DNA of 64,000 nucleotides from Sporodiniella umbellata. Taxonomy: Eukaryota; Mucoromycota; Mucoromycetes; Mucorales; Rhizopodaceae. The stretch covers positions 35,509-99,508 of the forward strand of contig JAIXMR010000103.1 of NCBI GenBank assembly GCA_025677835.1, in the 5' to 3' direction. The notes under the pieces are model-generated. The model saw only the letters and a list, made by a program, of their open reading frames with translations. It had not been told where the DNA came from and ran no database searches. The position numbers and the translations under genes are program-made. Below are positions 34,310 through 44,591 of the stretch, piece after piece (positions within the stretch are counted from its first letter, which is position 1; each line of letters begins with the position of its first letter).

Positions 34310-35101
34310 GGTGCTTTTGACTTATCATTGTTGTGGGGGATACGCAGCCTATAAGTATCTCGAAGAGCTTGCTAGAAAGAAACAATCGGATGTTTCTCGT
34401 TTTTTGCTTCGTGTTAGATGTTGGGAATACAGGTACATTTAGGCTTGAATACCTCTTTAATTTGACACATAAAAAAAGTCATCTTATGCATGGTTGAAAT
34501 TCATCCGATGAACATTACTTTGGTACCATTCCCAAACAGATAACTTACGTTCAAAATGAATGTTTTGTTTTACTTTAGACAATTAAATGTCATCCACCGT
34601 GCTTCTCGCCCTTCCCGCCCTGACAAGGCTCGTCGTTTGGGTTACAAGGCCAAGCAAGGTTACGTTATCTACCGTATCCGTGTTCGTCGTGGGGGTCGTA
34701 AGAGACCTGCTCCTAAGGGTGCTACCTATGGTAAGCCCGTCAACGAGGGTGTAAACCAACTCAAGTATCAACGTGCGCTCCGTTCGACGGCTGAAGAACG
34801 TGTGGGCCGCAAGTGTCGTAACTTGCGTGTCTTGAATTCTTATTGGATTAACCAAGATGCTACCTACAAATACTTTGAAGTCATCCTTGTCGATCCCTCC
34901 CATAAGGCTATCCGCAACGATGCCCGTATTAACTGGATCGCTAACCCTGTCCATAAGCGTCGTGAAGCCCGTGGCCTCACTGCTGTCGGTAAAAAGTCTC
35001 GCGGTCATCAAAAGGGTCACCGTTTCAACAACACCAAGGGTTCTGGTCGTCGTGCTACCTGGAAGCGTCGCAACACTCTCTCTCTCCGTCGTTACCGTTA
35101 A
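34267..35101 (+). CDS. RPL15: 60S ribosomal protein L15 (eL15)
   Basis: Exons 34267-34273, 34348-34432 and 34579-35101 join to exactly 204 residues, the universal length of eL15. The first exon is only seven bases (M-G-A split). Conserved blocks are [47 protein letters not shown] and the Arg-rich tail ending R-R-Y-R. Codon use is strongly biased to C-ending codons, unlike its neighbours, as expected of a highly expressed gene. Early short introns are typical of ribosomal protein genes. A CCATCCATCCATCCATCCG microsatellite sits 20 bp upstream of the ATG. Confidence 0.98.
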
Positions 35102-35411
35102 ACTTTTTAATAAATGGGCTTGCTCTTTTTCCTTTACCCCTTGTCATCTCAAATACTCCTTTTGATGGTGTTGGTGTAGCCTCTTTTTTATTTTGTATAT
35201 AAATCAATAGTTTAAACTCTCTTTTTCATTTCTTTTGTATCCAATTGTCTGTGGGCTTTAAATTCACTCTTTTTTTTTTTTTTTTTTGGCTGTCTAAGCT
35301 TAATTGTGACGTGGGCTACTACTTTCCGCAAAGAAATTTTATTTTTTATTTTTTTTTTTTTTTGCCTTTTTTTCCCTTTTTTGAAAAGTTTTCACTCCAA
35401 ACATAGATACT
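35102..35411. promoter_or_regulatory. Spacer RPL15 to eIF2-beta
   Basis: 310 bp containing RPL15 3' sequence and pyrimidine/T-rich DNA (runs at 35270-35287 and 35350-35363) before the eIF2-beta start. No other gene. Confidence 0.4.
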
Positions 35412-36641
35412 ATGTCTGATAACGAAAAAAAGCCTGTTGAAGACCAATTCGACGATGAAGAGGTGAGAAAGTATATTCTGTTCTAGATACAACTACAAAG
35501 CAAGCTTTTTTTTTTTTTTTTTTTTGGCGATTTCATAACCCTTGCATTTTTTTTTTTTTTAAAATTTTAGGTTGATTTCTCCAAGTTGAAGAAAAAGAAA
35601 AAGTCCAAGAAGAAGGTTGATTTCGACACTGAGCCTGTTGCTGAAGCTGAGCCTGCTGTAGAAGCCGAACAACTCAACGAACCTCAGGCTGAAGAAGGTA
35701 GATTTTCTTGTTAAAATGAATCGTTCTCTATTTATTTATTTTATTTGGTGGGGAAAAAAAAAAAAAAATAGCAGAAGAAGACCCCGATGCTATGTTTTCC
35801 GAATTGAAGAAAAAGAAAAAGAAAAAGTCCAAGTCTATTGAAGGGGTAATTGTCGGTCCTTCGAGCCTGCAAAAAAAGAAATTCTGAGCTGATACAATAC
35901 AAAACATAGGACGCTCCTGAAACTGAAGTACCAGCAGAAACTGAAGAAGATTTAGATTTTGGAGGCATGAAGAAAAAGAAGAAGAAGAAGAAGTCTATGG
36001 CTCAATTCGAAGCAGATTTAGCTGACGAAAACGCCAACGATGACGATACTACTGAGGATAAAGCCGAAAAAGAAAGTAGTGAAGAAGCATGGTTAAAGAG
36101 CGATAGAGACTATGTATATGACGAGGTAAATGAACTGGAAGACAGATGGAAACAATCGTCGGTTGACAGGTTTCTTTTCTAGCTTTTGGATCGTGTTTTC
36201 AACATTTTGAGACAAAACAACCCTGAGATGGCTGGCGAAAAGAAGAAATACACCATTGTTCCACCTACAATTCAAAGAGAAGGCAACAAGAAAACCATTT
36301 TCGCCAACGTTGCTGAAATCTCCAAGAGGCTTCACCGTCCCGCTGACCACGTTATTCAATTTTTGTTTGCTGAATTGGGTACAACCGGTTCTATTGATGG
36401 TGGACAACGTTTGGTCATCAAGGGCCGTTTCCAACAAAAGCAAATTGAAAACGTTTTACGTCGTTATATTGTCGAATACGTCACCTGTAAGACTTGTAAA
36501 TCTCCTAACACTATTATGACCAAAGACAACAGATTGTACTTCAACACTTGTGAACACTGTGGCTCTACTCGTTCCGTATCTGCTATTAAAACCGGTTTTA
36601 AGGCACAAACTAAAGAAGATAGACGTGCCCTCAGAGCTTAA
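35412..36641 (+). CDS. SUI3: Translation initiation factor eIF2 subunit beta
   Basis: Exons 35412-35462, 35571-35697, 35772-35845, 35910-36125 and 36183-36641 join to 308 residues. The acidic N-terminal third carries three polylysine K-boxes, each on its own exon, which bind eIF5 and eIF2B-epsilon. The core domain follows ([15 protein letters not shown]...[12 protein letters not shown]), then a C4 zinc ribbon C-K-T-C-(x)19-C-E-H-C. The protein is part of the eIF2-GTP-Met-tRNAi ternary complex. Length and all domains are typical; nothing is missing. Confidence 0.97.
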
Positions 36642-37332
36642 TAAAAAAATTTGTATCCATATTGACTGCACAGGAAGTGACTTGCCTTATTCACCTTTTT
36701 GGTTGACCAAGCAATTGTGTATGGCGATTAGCAGACGCTCAAGCCATTTTTTTTTTTTTTTTTTTTTTTTTGAGACACCATGCTTCGAAAGGATACAAGT
36801 CAATGGCTTATTATACTTGCTTTCTTTTCACCTATGCTCCCGTTCATATTTGGTTACAAACATCTAACTCTACACCTCAAGGTAGTTGTCTTACTCGTGC
36901 CAACTCTAAGGTCCTAGTTTTGGATTTTCTCATCTATCCTTTGATCAAACTCTGCCCAATAGCAACAGGTCTTAATTGTACATTCAATTAAACACAAGAC
37001 TCTTGTCTGCTTAAATCTAATGTAAATATAATACTAGAATACACACATTGGATGCATGATTCGAAGTTTAAGAGTTGAGTTGTCAAAAGATAGACCTAGT
37101 ATCTTTTGCAGAGTAAGATGGTATACGTGAAAGAGTTGTTTTGTTCTCACCAAAAAAAAAAAAAAGGGATATTTTTCTCAAGGGGGAAGGGTTTGTGGTA
37201 AATGCTAACAGAGTGCGTGTAAGATGCTGGTCTCTCTCAAGGTCTTGTGATTTCAATTTCTTGTGTTCGAGTTGGTTTTTTTTTTTTTTTTTTTTTTTGG
37301 CTGCATCTTTGGTACTCCGACCAAAGCTACCA
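36642..37332. other. Intergenic, T-runs
   Basis: About 690 bp holding T runs (36747-36770, 37277-37298) and an A run at 37151. A 73-codon frame at 36770-36991 has no family resemblance and is not called. Confidence 0.35.
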
Positions 37333-38424
37333 ATGAAAATCTTTCAAGCCAAAAAAAAAAATTCAAAAATAAAAACTGCACCCACGGGTGTCTTTAGGAA
37401 TGAATTCCCACATCGAGATATAAACCAAAACCACACACACTGGGGAGAAAAAATGAATGTGGAAAGTAACTCTCATTTGATTTCTGAAGTCAACAGCCAA
37501 CCGTTAGTGAGTCATGGCACAGACAAAGAGTCTTGCCTGGGTTCGTCCTTATCCGAGTTTACGCAGCAAACGTTGATGGGGTTAACTCGTACAAAATCAA
37601 CCGAAAGCTTGCTATCTTCCGAATTAACCCACCAAACGTTACTGGATGTCAATAGTCAACCTTTTTCGACGTCAGTGAAACAAGATGATAATACGTTGAT
37701 TAGCTACCAAGCGTTTGCTGTACCGAACGGTTCAGAGATGTATCCGTCAACAGACTGCAGCCTAGCCGCGCCACAAGACAACAGCATCATGATGGAGGAC
37801 TTTAAAGAACAGTTTGCTACTGGACGCATGTTTAATTCCCTTGCGGAATTACGTACGGTTGCTTATGAATATGGAAAGAAATACAATGTGGCACTGACCA
37901 CGAGTAAATCGGACAAAACCAAGGTGTATTTGATCTGCAAGCATGGCGGCCATTACCGCCAAAATCGAAGGGCGGTCAAGGAAAACGAAAACCTCAAAGC
38001 CGAGAAAGATATCCGTACTCGAGTCAGAAAATCACAAAAGACAGGTTGTAAATGCATGGTCTATGCCAGACGTTGTAAAGAAAGTTTCTGGGTGATTCGT
38101 AAGAGCGTAGCTGAACATAACCATCCCATCGCTCAGGATCCACGTACCTATGCCATGTACCGGTCCCTATCACCTGAAAATCTGTTGGTGGTTCATCGAC
38201 TGTTGAAGGAACGTGTAAGTGTTTCTTATATCGTTCGGTCCTTAAGAGCCAGTGGGGTAACCAACGTCATTGCCAAAGACATTGAAAACATTCAACAAGA
38301 CATGAAACGAAGAGATGTTATCCCTTGTTTTCCAGAAGAAGTTCGCCCATTCAAAGAAGAACAACCACCTTTGGAAGCAGAGGTCCATCGTGAAAGCAAC
38401 ACTACCCAGTCGTCTCTTTCTTAA
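37333..38424 (+). CDS. FAR1-type DNA-binding domain protein (no transposase)
   Basis: A single open exon; from the ATG at 37333 it encodes 363 residues, or 323 from the alternative ATG at 37453. The N-terminal about 150 residues are S/T/Q-rich and probably disordered. Residues about 154-275 match the FAR1/WRKY-GCM1 zinc-finger fold found at the front of MULE transposases: E-L-R-T-V-A-Y-E-Y-G-K-K-Y-N-V, L-I-C-K-H-G-G, T-G-C-K-C-M-V-Y-A-R-R, F-W-V-I-R-K-S-V-A-E-H-N-H-P. The C-C...H-x-H ligand set is intact. The protein then stops after a short helical and acidic tail, with no DDE transposase, SWIM finger or terminal inverted repeats. It is probably a DNA-binding regulator domesticated from a MULE. 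Confidence 0.78.
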   Translation: MKIFQAKKKNSKIKTAPTGVFRNEFPHRDINQNHTHWGEKMNVESNSHLISEVNSQPLVSHGTDKESCLGSSLSEFTQQTLMGLTRTKSTESLLSSELTHQTLLDVNSQPFSTSVKQDDNTLISYQAFAVPNGSEMYPSTDCSLAAPQDNSIMMEDFKEQFATGRMFNSLAELRTVAYEYGKKYNVALTTSKSDKTKVYLICKHGGHYRQNRRAVKENENLKAEKDIRTRVRKSQKTGCKCMVYARRCKESFWVIRKSVAEHNHPIAQDPRTYAMYRSLSPENLLVVHRLLKERVSVSYIVRSLRASGVTNVIAKDIENIQQDMKRRDVIPCFPEEVRPFKEEQPPLEAEVHRESNTTQSSLS

Positions 38425-38470
38425 TTTTTTTTTTTTTTCTTATATTATTTATTTATTTACTAAAACTTTC

Positions 38471-41062
38471 CTATAAAACTGTAAATGCTTCTAAGCCCTG
38501 TTCTACTTTTTCAAATCTACTGTCAATAACCGAAAAGAGGTTGTTGACAAATTGAGGATCATACTATTAAAAAAAAAGTGAGCGAGTGTTTGGTTATCAA
38601 TCTTTGTTTTTACTTGGCAGGCTCTGGTGCAATCGGGTGCAAAGTTAATCTCAAGAATGACAGGTTTGAAATCACTGGTTAACATGATATCAAAACCATA
38701 CACGGCAAAAGTATCTGCTTCTATAGGTTGTCCTCCAGCTAGGCCCAAGGGATGTGTTTGCATCACAGCCGCATTCAATGCGTCTAAAGAGAGGGGGATA
38801 TAAGTCAAAGGAAAGAGAGAGTTGAATCGGGTTTTTTTTTTTACCTTTCATGACCTGATGAATATCTTGTTGTACGTTTTCCCATTGAATAGGGTATTGT
38901 TTTTCCATATTTCGAATAAAGCTCTTGTCATCCAATTGAGTCATTTGGAAAGTAGAATAGTTCATGACCGTGAACTGTCTTTCGTAGTCGTTCAAGTCTT
39001 TGAGATTAAACTTTTTATTCGCCAAACGAATCCAGAACATGTTATAGACCCCAGCTACGAGATAAGGCTTTGACTGGCGTACCAAGACAATATAACGAAG
39101 ATCAAACTTTTTGCCATGATAGAGACAAGGTGAGGTCAAGTAACGTTGAGCGATACGTGGGGTTGTGTCGTCATGACAACGAATGATTTCAGACAAGTTT
39201 CGGGTAATGTTGAGTCCGATGCCACGAGCAGCATTCCAAGGTTTGGTAATCCAAATATTGGTTTCAGACGCTTCTTCCGACTATGGCCAAAAGGTTTAGT
39301 AAGTGCATGGCTTGGGTAAGGGGGGGGTTTTACCTGTAAATAGTCGCCTACAAACTCACTTAATTCCGTCATGAGATTATAAGTCGGCATGAACCACGAT
39401 GGCGAACCAAAGGTTTTTCTATATAATGAAAAACGATCACAGGTTAAGTACCTTCTTCTCTCATCATTTGATACACTTCAGCTTACCTCACCAAGTTTGA
39501 GAAGTTTTGTTTGTATGTAAGACAGTTTTCGTTGGGAATCTGGTTGATGGATTGATGAGGTTTGAGAGAGGCAAAATCGGAAAAGTCATGACTGAGCCAG
39601 AGGATATCTGCGCGTTCACTCTCGGTGGTAAACGTGACATGATCCAAGGTCAGAAACTGTTGAACAAAAGGAGTATCTGTGTAGACGACGATGGCGCGCT
39701 TGGTGGTGTCCTGTGTGGGTGCCTTGAAACGATCCGTGGCTTGTTGACGGGTCAAGATGTGGCTGGGATCCAGTGGGGTGGTGGGCAGAGCGCTTTGGTG
39801 CTTTTGATAACAGTCAGCGAGCATCAACTTGTTTTCCTCAGAGTGTAAGAGACGGTTCTGAAAAGCCATCCGATAGGCAGCTTGATCCGATTCACGTACG
39901 AGTGTCTTGGCCAAAAGATCGCAGGTGGCTATTTCGCCAGCAGCGATCGCTTGGATAGGAAAAAACACACTGTAGGGAATCATGCCAGAAGCGCCTCGAG
40001 AAAAGATAAAAGGCATACAGGCCAGGTTGGGTGTACTCGAATGACAAAGAGCGGATCCCACTTCGTCGCTGATATACCAAGCGGTTTGGGTGGTCGGTTG
40101 ACCGTCTTGTTGAAGGATAGAATACGAGTAGGTTTGAATGAAAGGCCACATCTTTTGATACACCACTTCTGCACGTCCCTCGATCCATTCCTTTTCGACT
40201 TTCTGTCGCTTTTCTGCCTTTTCTTTTTCTTCTTGCTTTTCTTTGGCTTCTGCTTTACCGCTCGCAAGCACCTGCCCCATCACTTGATCCTGAAGTCGAT
40301 CCGATTCTTTCTTGAAGTCTTCACTCATTGTCAAACGCTATCCAATTGATCGGTTACTTTCTTTTCCAAATAAAAACAAACTCTCTCTTTTTACCATAAT
40401 CGCGTTCACCACTTCGTTTCCTTCCGCCTCTAAAGCTTCCTTGGCGCGTGCTTCAGAAACGTTGGCTTGTGAAGCTACCAGTTGGATCCACTGGTCCGTA
40501 GGCTTGATCTCTTCTTCCTCTTCTTCAAATATCAACTCTGGCTTTTCAATATCCATCAAATTCTCAAGTCTATCCAACAACCCAACATTTTGAACAAGCT
40601 CTTTTCGGGCGTTTTCTGGGCTAGTGGTCCATGCATGATCGATTAAAAAGATGTTTCTATTCTTGATGGGTTCAGTGCATGGCTACGCTTTTGAAGGGTT
40701 TTTTTTTTTTTTTTTTTTTTTTTTTGGTTTACCCGTATTTCTCCAAGGATGTATCGGCCTTCAAATGAAGAGAATAGGAAGAGAGAGGGTCGCCATAATG
40801 AAGTTCAAAAAACTCGCCTAAAGAAAGAATACTTTTACTTTCCAAGTAAAAAAAAAAAAAAAGAAAAAATTTACCTGCATCGAGATAGTCTTCACCCAGT
40901 TTCATAAAAAGAGTCTATCTTGCTCATCAGTTTTGAAAACAAAAAGATAAAACACATGGCTTTTATTTATTTTATTTTTTCTCTTACCTCCCATAACTCT
41001 TTAGGAATAGCAGCTAACTGGTACTGATGAACAGTGGCAAATGAGTCAAATGCAGTTGACAT
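38471..41062 (-). CDS. TTLL12: TTLL12-type tubulin-tyrosine-ligase-like protein
   Basis: About nine exons read leftwards from ATG at 41062. The N-terminal SET-like half has I-P-K-E-L-W...M-K-L-G-E-D-Y-L-D-A-G, then N-I-F-L-I-D-H-A-W and G-L-L-D-R-L-E-N-L-M, and, further on, W-Y-I-S-D-E-V-G-S-A-L. The TTL half has I-T-K-P-W-N-A-A-R-G-I-G-L-N-I-T, F-D-L-R-Y-I-V-L-V-R, F-T-V-M-N-Y and V-I-L-E-I-N-F-A-P-D-C, all characteristic of TTLL12. The protein ends with Y-D-P-Q-F-V-N-N-L-F-S. TTLL12 is regarded as a pseudo-ligase that influences tubulin detyrosination and histone methylation. An extra about 110-residue segment with a NAC-type UBA motif and a Lys/Glu-rich helix interrupts the SET-like half. 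The acceptor joining to N-I-F-L-I-D is set by frame at AATAG|A. Confidence 0.92.
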
Positions 41063-41754
41063 GGTTAAAGTTTTTTTTTTTTTTTTTTTTTTGGAGTTAT
41101 TTTAATGCAGTAGGTGTGACTGGCACAATTAGGAAGTCACAACTCTCCCTTTTTTTAGAGTCGCCCCCTCCATCGGCTTTGTCCAAGGGTAGAAAATGAA
41201 TGATTTAGGATGAGATAAAGACGCATGTTTTATTCCTCGTGCACTGATTTTTAGAAAACCAAAAACGAGTGAACGGGCCACGCATCGCTTCCTGACTGAG
41301 TTTGATTGGCCACGAGTACTGTAAATTACGCTGGCATGGTATTTGAAATAGAGGTTAGACCCGTGCAAGTGGAGATGCAGATTTCTCCTCAAAGGTGTGT
41401 GAGTCGGGTAGTCAGGGTGAATACAAAAAAGCGGCAGGTCTTTTTTGGCTATAGAACTGGCCTCTTTGGTGTGTGTGTTTTTCAAGCCTCGTTTTTAAAA
41501 GGGGGGCACCTCGAGGTGCCCTAGGGCGGTGTTAAAATTTAGGATGACAGACGATGAATTACCAAAATAAAAAAAAGAACGCGTGTCGAAATATGTTGTC
41601 TCTCCCCAGCGCTCATAAAAACAAAAGAAAATAGAAACAAGTCAACGCTATTTGACTTCAAAGCTTATCGAGAGAAACAGATAGGTTTTTCTTTATTTTT
41701 TTTTTTGGTGTAAGGGGGGGAGCCTATATGCTGGGTATTCTTATCAATGGCTTG
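41063..41754. promoter_or_regulatory. TTLL12 upstream / tropomyosin downstream region
   Basis: About 690 bp between two genes on the same strand. It is more GC-balanced than other spacers, carries T/A runs and an 18-bp perfect palindrome GGGCACCTCGAGGTGCCC at 41504-41521. Overlapping open frames on both strands (41129-41485 minus, 41306-41524 plus) lack family resemblance. Confidence 0.35.
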
Positions 41755-42238
41755 TTACATGCCATCCATTTGGCCTTCTAACTCATCCATTTCAGCCTTG
41801 ACGACTTGGTACTTCTTTTCCAACTCTTCGTTCTTTTTGTCCCAACTTTCAATCTCTTGCTTGATCTTGATAGACTTCTTTTCTAATTGTTCACCACGCA
41901 AATCGGCATCACGGAAACTAAAGGGCGGGTTAGTATCTTACGGGAGACAAACGTTCTACTTTACTCAGAGTTGGCTTGTTTCAAGTTGAGTTCAGCCGTC
42001 TCAAGCGATTCTTCCAACTCTTTGGCACGGGTTTGCAAGTTGTTCAGTTCGTTGTCCTTGCTTTCATAATCGGCCTCTAATGTTTCCACTTGGGCTTTTA
42101 ATTCTTCAGCACGGGCATTAGCAGCATCTGCTTCAGCACGAAGGGTAGCGAGTTTCTTTCAGAAAGAACCTTTCTTTTTTAGTCAAAAAGTTTCACTCAG
42201 TACTTGATCGTTGTTCTTACCTCCTTGAATTTTTCCAT
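41755..42238 (-). CDS. Tropomyosin, short form (123 aa)
   Basis: Exons 42238-42221, 42155-41965 and 41917-41755 join in frame (phases 0 and 2). The N-terminus M-E-K-F-K-E-K-L-A-T-L-R-A-E-A-D-A-A-N-A-R-A-E-E-L is the classic fungal tropomyosin start. The entire chain is a continuous coiled coil with Leu/Ala heptads and ends E-L-E-G-Q-M-D-G-M. The product is 123 residues, against 161 in most fungal tropomyosins; the difference of 38 is about one actin-binding period. Both introns (65 and 47 nt) are too short to hide an exon of that size. It would polymerise head to tail along formin-nucleated actin cables and the contractile ring. A six-codon first exon is inferred but matches the family start perfectly. 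Confidence 0.88.
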
Positions 42239-42524
42239 TGTGATAATAATAAGAATAAAAAAATAATTGAAAAAAGAGAAAGTGGAGGGGGCCAAAACAA
42301 AGTTTGAAATTTATTAGGTGTTTGCATCGGATTTGGAATTAAAAATGTGATCCTTGCCTTTTCCGTGTATGCCACACATTGCGCCTGAAGACAGAAAAAA
42401 AAAAAAAAATGAGAAAAAGAAAAAAAAAATGAGAAAAAAAAAGGCCCACTGGCACCTTGCCAAAATCATCATCGTTACTCGCCCTTAGGACTGACCGTCA
42501 AATCCTCCGTCGTCCATTCATAAA

Positions 42525-42664
42525 AAAAGACGACAACGACAAAAAAAGACGACAACGACAAAAAGACGACAACGACAAAAAAGACGACAACGACAAAAAA
42601 GACGACAACGACAAAAAAGACGACAACAAAAAAAAAAGACGACAACAACAAAAAAAAAGACGAC
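42525..42664. repeat. AAAAAAGACGACAACGAC minisatellite
   Basis: About seven to eight imperfect tandem units of roughly 17-19 bp (A run plus GACGACAACGAC), drifting to ACAACAAC at the right end. Because the A run varies in length, the reading frame shifts between units, so it is unlikely to be coding. Confidence 0.92.
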
Positions 42665-43102
42665 ACATTCAACCCCTTCGTAGCGAACCACTCTAACCCA
42701 GTGTGAGGACCGATCCATGTTAGACGATCAACCTTCTCTCACTCTTATTGATCTCTTTTCGTAGGACAAGCGTTCTTGAATTCTCTCCCTCATCGTTTTT
42801 ATGGAAAGAGAATGGATACGTTTGTAAAACAAGACAATGGCTTGTGTGTGTGGACTAGGCCAGCCAAGGTTTTTTTTTTTTTTTTTTTTTAGGGTGACTC
42901 GATTCTTTCATCATGAAAAAATGCTGAGCTCATTTTGGCTGTGTATGACGTGTGTCGTTGGGAGGAAAAAAGTGACTGTCGTTGGTTTGATTGGACCAAA
43001 GTTCCAATCAATACTAGAGCATAATAATAATAATGCAATGTGTTCTCCATCACAGTGATATCATCCCTTTAGGCAAAAAAAAAAAAAAAAAAAAAAAGAG
43101 GG

Positions 43103-43110
43103 TATAAAAG
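43103..43110 (+). promoter_or_regulatory. TATA box of the reticulon gene
   Basis: GGGTATAAAAGG lies about 60 bp upstream of the reticulon ATG, directly after a 21-base A run. Confidence 0.6.
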
Positions 43111-43166
43111 GAGAATGGAAAGAAGGACGATTGATATCTTTTATTTTTTTTAAAAAAAAGTAAACT

Positions 43167-44138
43167 ATGGAAACTTACAACCGACCCTTGACCCCTCCTG
43201 ATCATGAATTAAAGAACAAAGTGGTAGACATCGATGGTTTACAAAAGAAGCAAGAGTCAAGCCTCCCTGTAGGTGGCAGCGATGCTTTTGGGTCTGAAGT
43301 CCCCGCTGGCTACCGTGTGGGTACTGCTTTCCCTTTTGAAAAACCAGCCGCTGAAAGGCCTGGTGTGGTGTCAGAAAAGAAGGAGGAGAGGTCCAAAGGC
43401 GAAACTCGATGGAGAGAAGAAGGCGAGTTTGGCTCTCAACGCAACGAGACAACGCAACGTATTGAGAGAGAAGTACTGGAGATTCTAAAGTGGAAGCGTC
43501 CGATGCGATCTGGCTGTATGCTGGTGATGATTGTAGGCGGTATTTTGTTGACCCGTTCTTATTCGTTGCTCCAGTTGGGCGCGATGGGTCTTTCGGTGGC
43601 TATTGCCATCAACTTGGTCTATGTTCACTTTATGCTCCAAGGTCAACGTGTGATCAGTCAAGAACGCGCTGCCCACCCTTACCAAGATGTGATCAACAAC
43701 AACCAACGCTCGATTAACCGTGACAGCGTACGCTACTATACCAACGTTTTCATCGATCTCTCTGAAACCGCAATTCGCGCCTTGACCCGGATTGTGTTTA
43801 TCGATAATACCAAGACCAGTCTCAAATGGTTAGCCATCTCCTTCCTCGTCTGGAAGATCTCTGCCCATCTCTCTGTCACCACCCTCGTTCTCCTTCTCAC
43901 TCTCTCTGCCTTTACTTTCCCCCGCTTGTATATCTCCAACAAGGACATTGTCGATGCCCATCTTCAAAGAGGTCAACATTATATCCAAACGAGTCTCACC
44001 AAAGCCCAGGAAGTCGCCAAGGATAGCATCCAAGATACTTACACCAAAGCAAGAGCCATGGCCGCTCAAGCTGGTACTACGGGTACAGACGCTAAAAACG
44101 TAATGAAAAATGCTTCTATCGTTGAGAAACAAGATTAA
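43167..44138 (+). CDS. RTN1: Reticulon-family ER-shaping protein
   Basis: A single-exon gene of 323 residues. The first about 105 residues are polar. The reticulon-homology domain spans about residues 108-265: an entry helix I-L-K-W-K-R-P-M-R-S-G, a first hydrophobic hairpin (M-L-V-M-I-V-G-G-I-L-L-T-R...L-S-V-A-I-A-I-N-L-V-Y-V), a about 65-residue hydrophilic loop, and a second hairpin (T-S-L-K-W-L-A-I-S-F-L-V-W-K-I-S...T-F-P-R-L-Y). The C-terminus is an amphipathic A/Q/K helix. Reticulons wedge into the outer leaflet of the endoplasmic reticulum and make tubules. The length of both hydrophobic segments (over 30 residues) is as expected. The absence of introns contrasts with its neighbours. 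Confidence 0.9.
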   Translation: METYNRPLTPPDHELKNKVVDIDGLQKKQESSLPVGGSDAFGSEVPAGYRVGTAFPFEKPAAERPGVVSEKKEERSKGETRWREEGEFGSQRNETTQRIEREVLEILKWKRPMRSGCMLVMIVGGILLTRSYSLLQLGAMGLSVAIAINLVYVHFMLQGQRVISQERAAHPYQDVINNNQRSINRDSVRYYTNVFIDLSETAIRALTRIVFIDNTKTSLKWLAISFLVWKISAHLSVTTLVLLLTLSAFTFPRLYISNKDIVDAHLQRGQHYIQTSLTKAQEVAKDSIQDTYTKARAMAAQAGTTGTDAKNVMKNASIVEKQD

Positions 44139-44591
44139 GAAAAAAATCATTATTTTTATGATTATTTTCTTTCTACCCTGTAGTTGTGATTCTTAGTGTA
44201 AATAAACTTTCTCTGTAAAAATCAACCGATAGCTAAACCCTCACCTTTTGAAACTCTCTCTCTACTTTTTCTTTTTTTTTTTTTTAAATAAAAGTCTTCC
44301 CCCCCCCCTTCACGGTAGACAAGCTATCTCTGGATAGAAGAGGCGTGAAAAATCTAGGTTATTTTCTACAATACAATTGGATCTTTCAAAATAACCTTCT
44401 GAAAAAGACCCTCGAGGAAGTTTTTATTTAAACGGAAATTTCTTTTTTTTTTTTTTCTAGGGTCAAAAGGTAAGGGTGAAACCATCTTTTTAAAAGAAAA
44501 AGAGAGCGAGAGCGAGAGAGAGAAAGAGAGAGAATCGGTTCTTTTGTTTCTTTTTCATCTTCTTTACGGAAAAAAAAAAAAAAAAAAAAGA
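44139..44591. promoter_or_regulatory. Kinase upstream region
   Basis: About 450 bp including reticulon 3' sequence, T and C runs, and a GAGAGCGAGAG-type purine repeat at 44497-44535 followed by an A run that reaches the kinase ATG. Confidence 0.4.

Larger units (their letters stand above)
42239..43166. promoter_or_regulatory. Divergent region tropomyosin/reticulon
   Basis: About 930 bp between divergent start codons. It contains a minisatellite at 42525-42664, A runs and an ATA repeat near 43022. The reticulon side has a TATA box listed separately. No further gene is supported; frames across the minisatellite are repeat readings. Confidence 0.45.

Noticed and set aside
34583..35020. 145-codon minus-strand frame
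   Set aside because: Antisense shadow of RPL15, caused by its strongly biased codon use.
42457..42718. Open frames rich in K/D/N or V/F across the minisatellite
   Set aside because: Repeat readings in several frames, with no conserved start, and the frame drifts between units.
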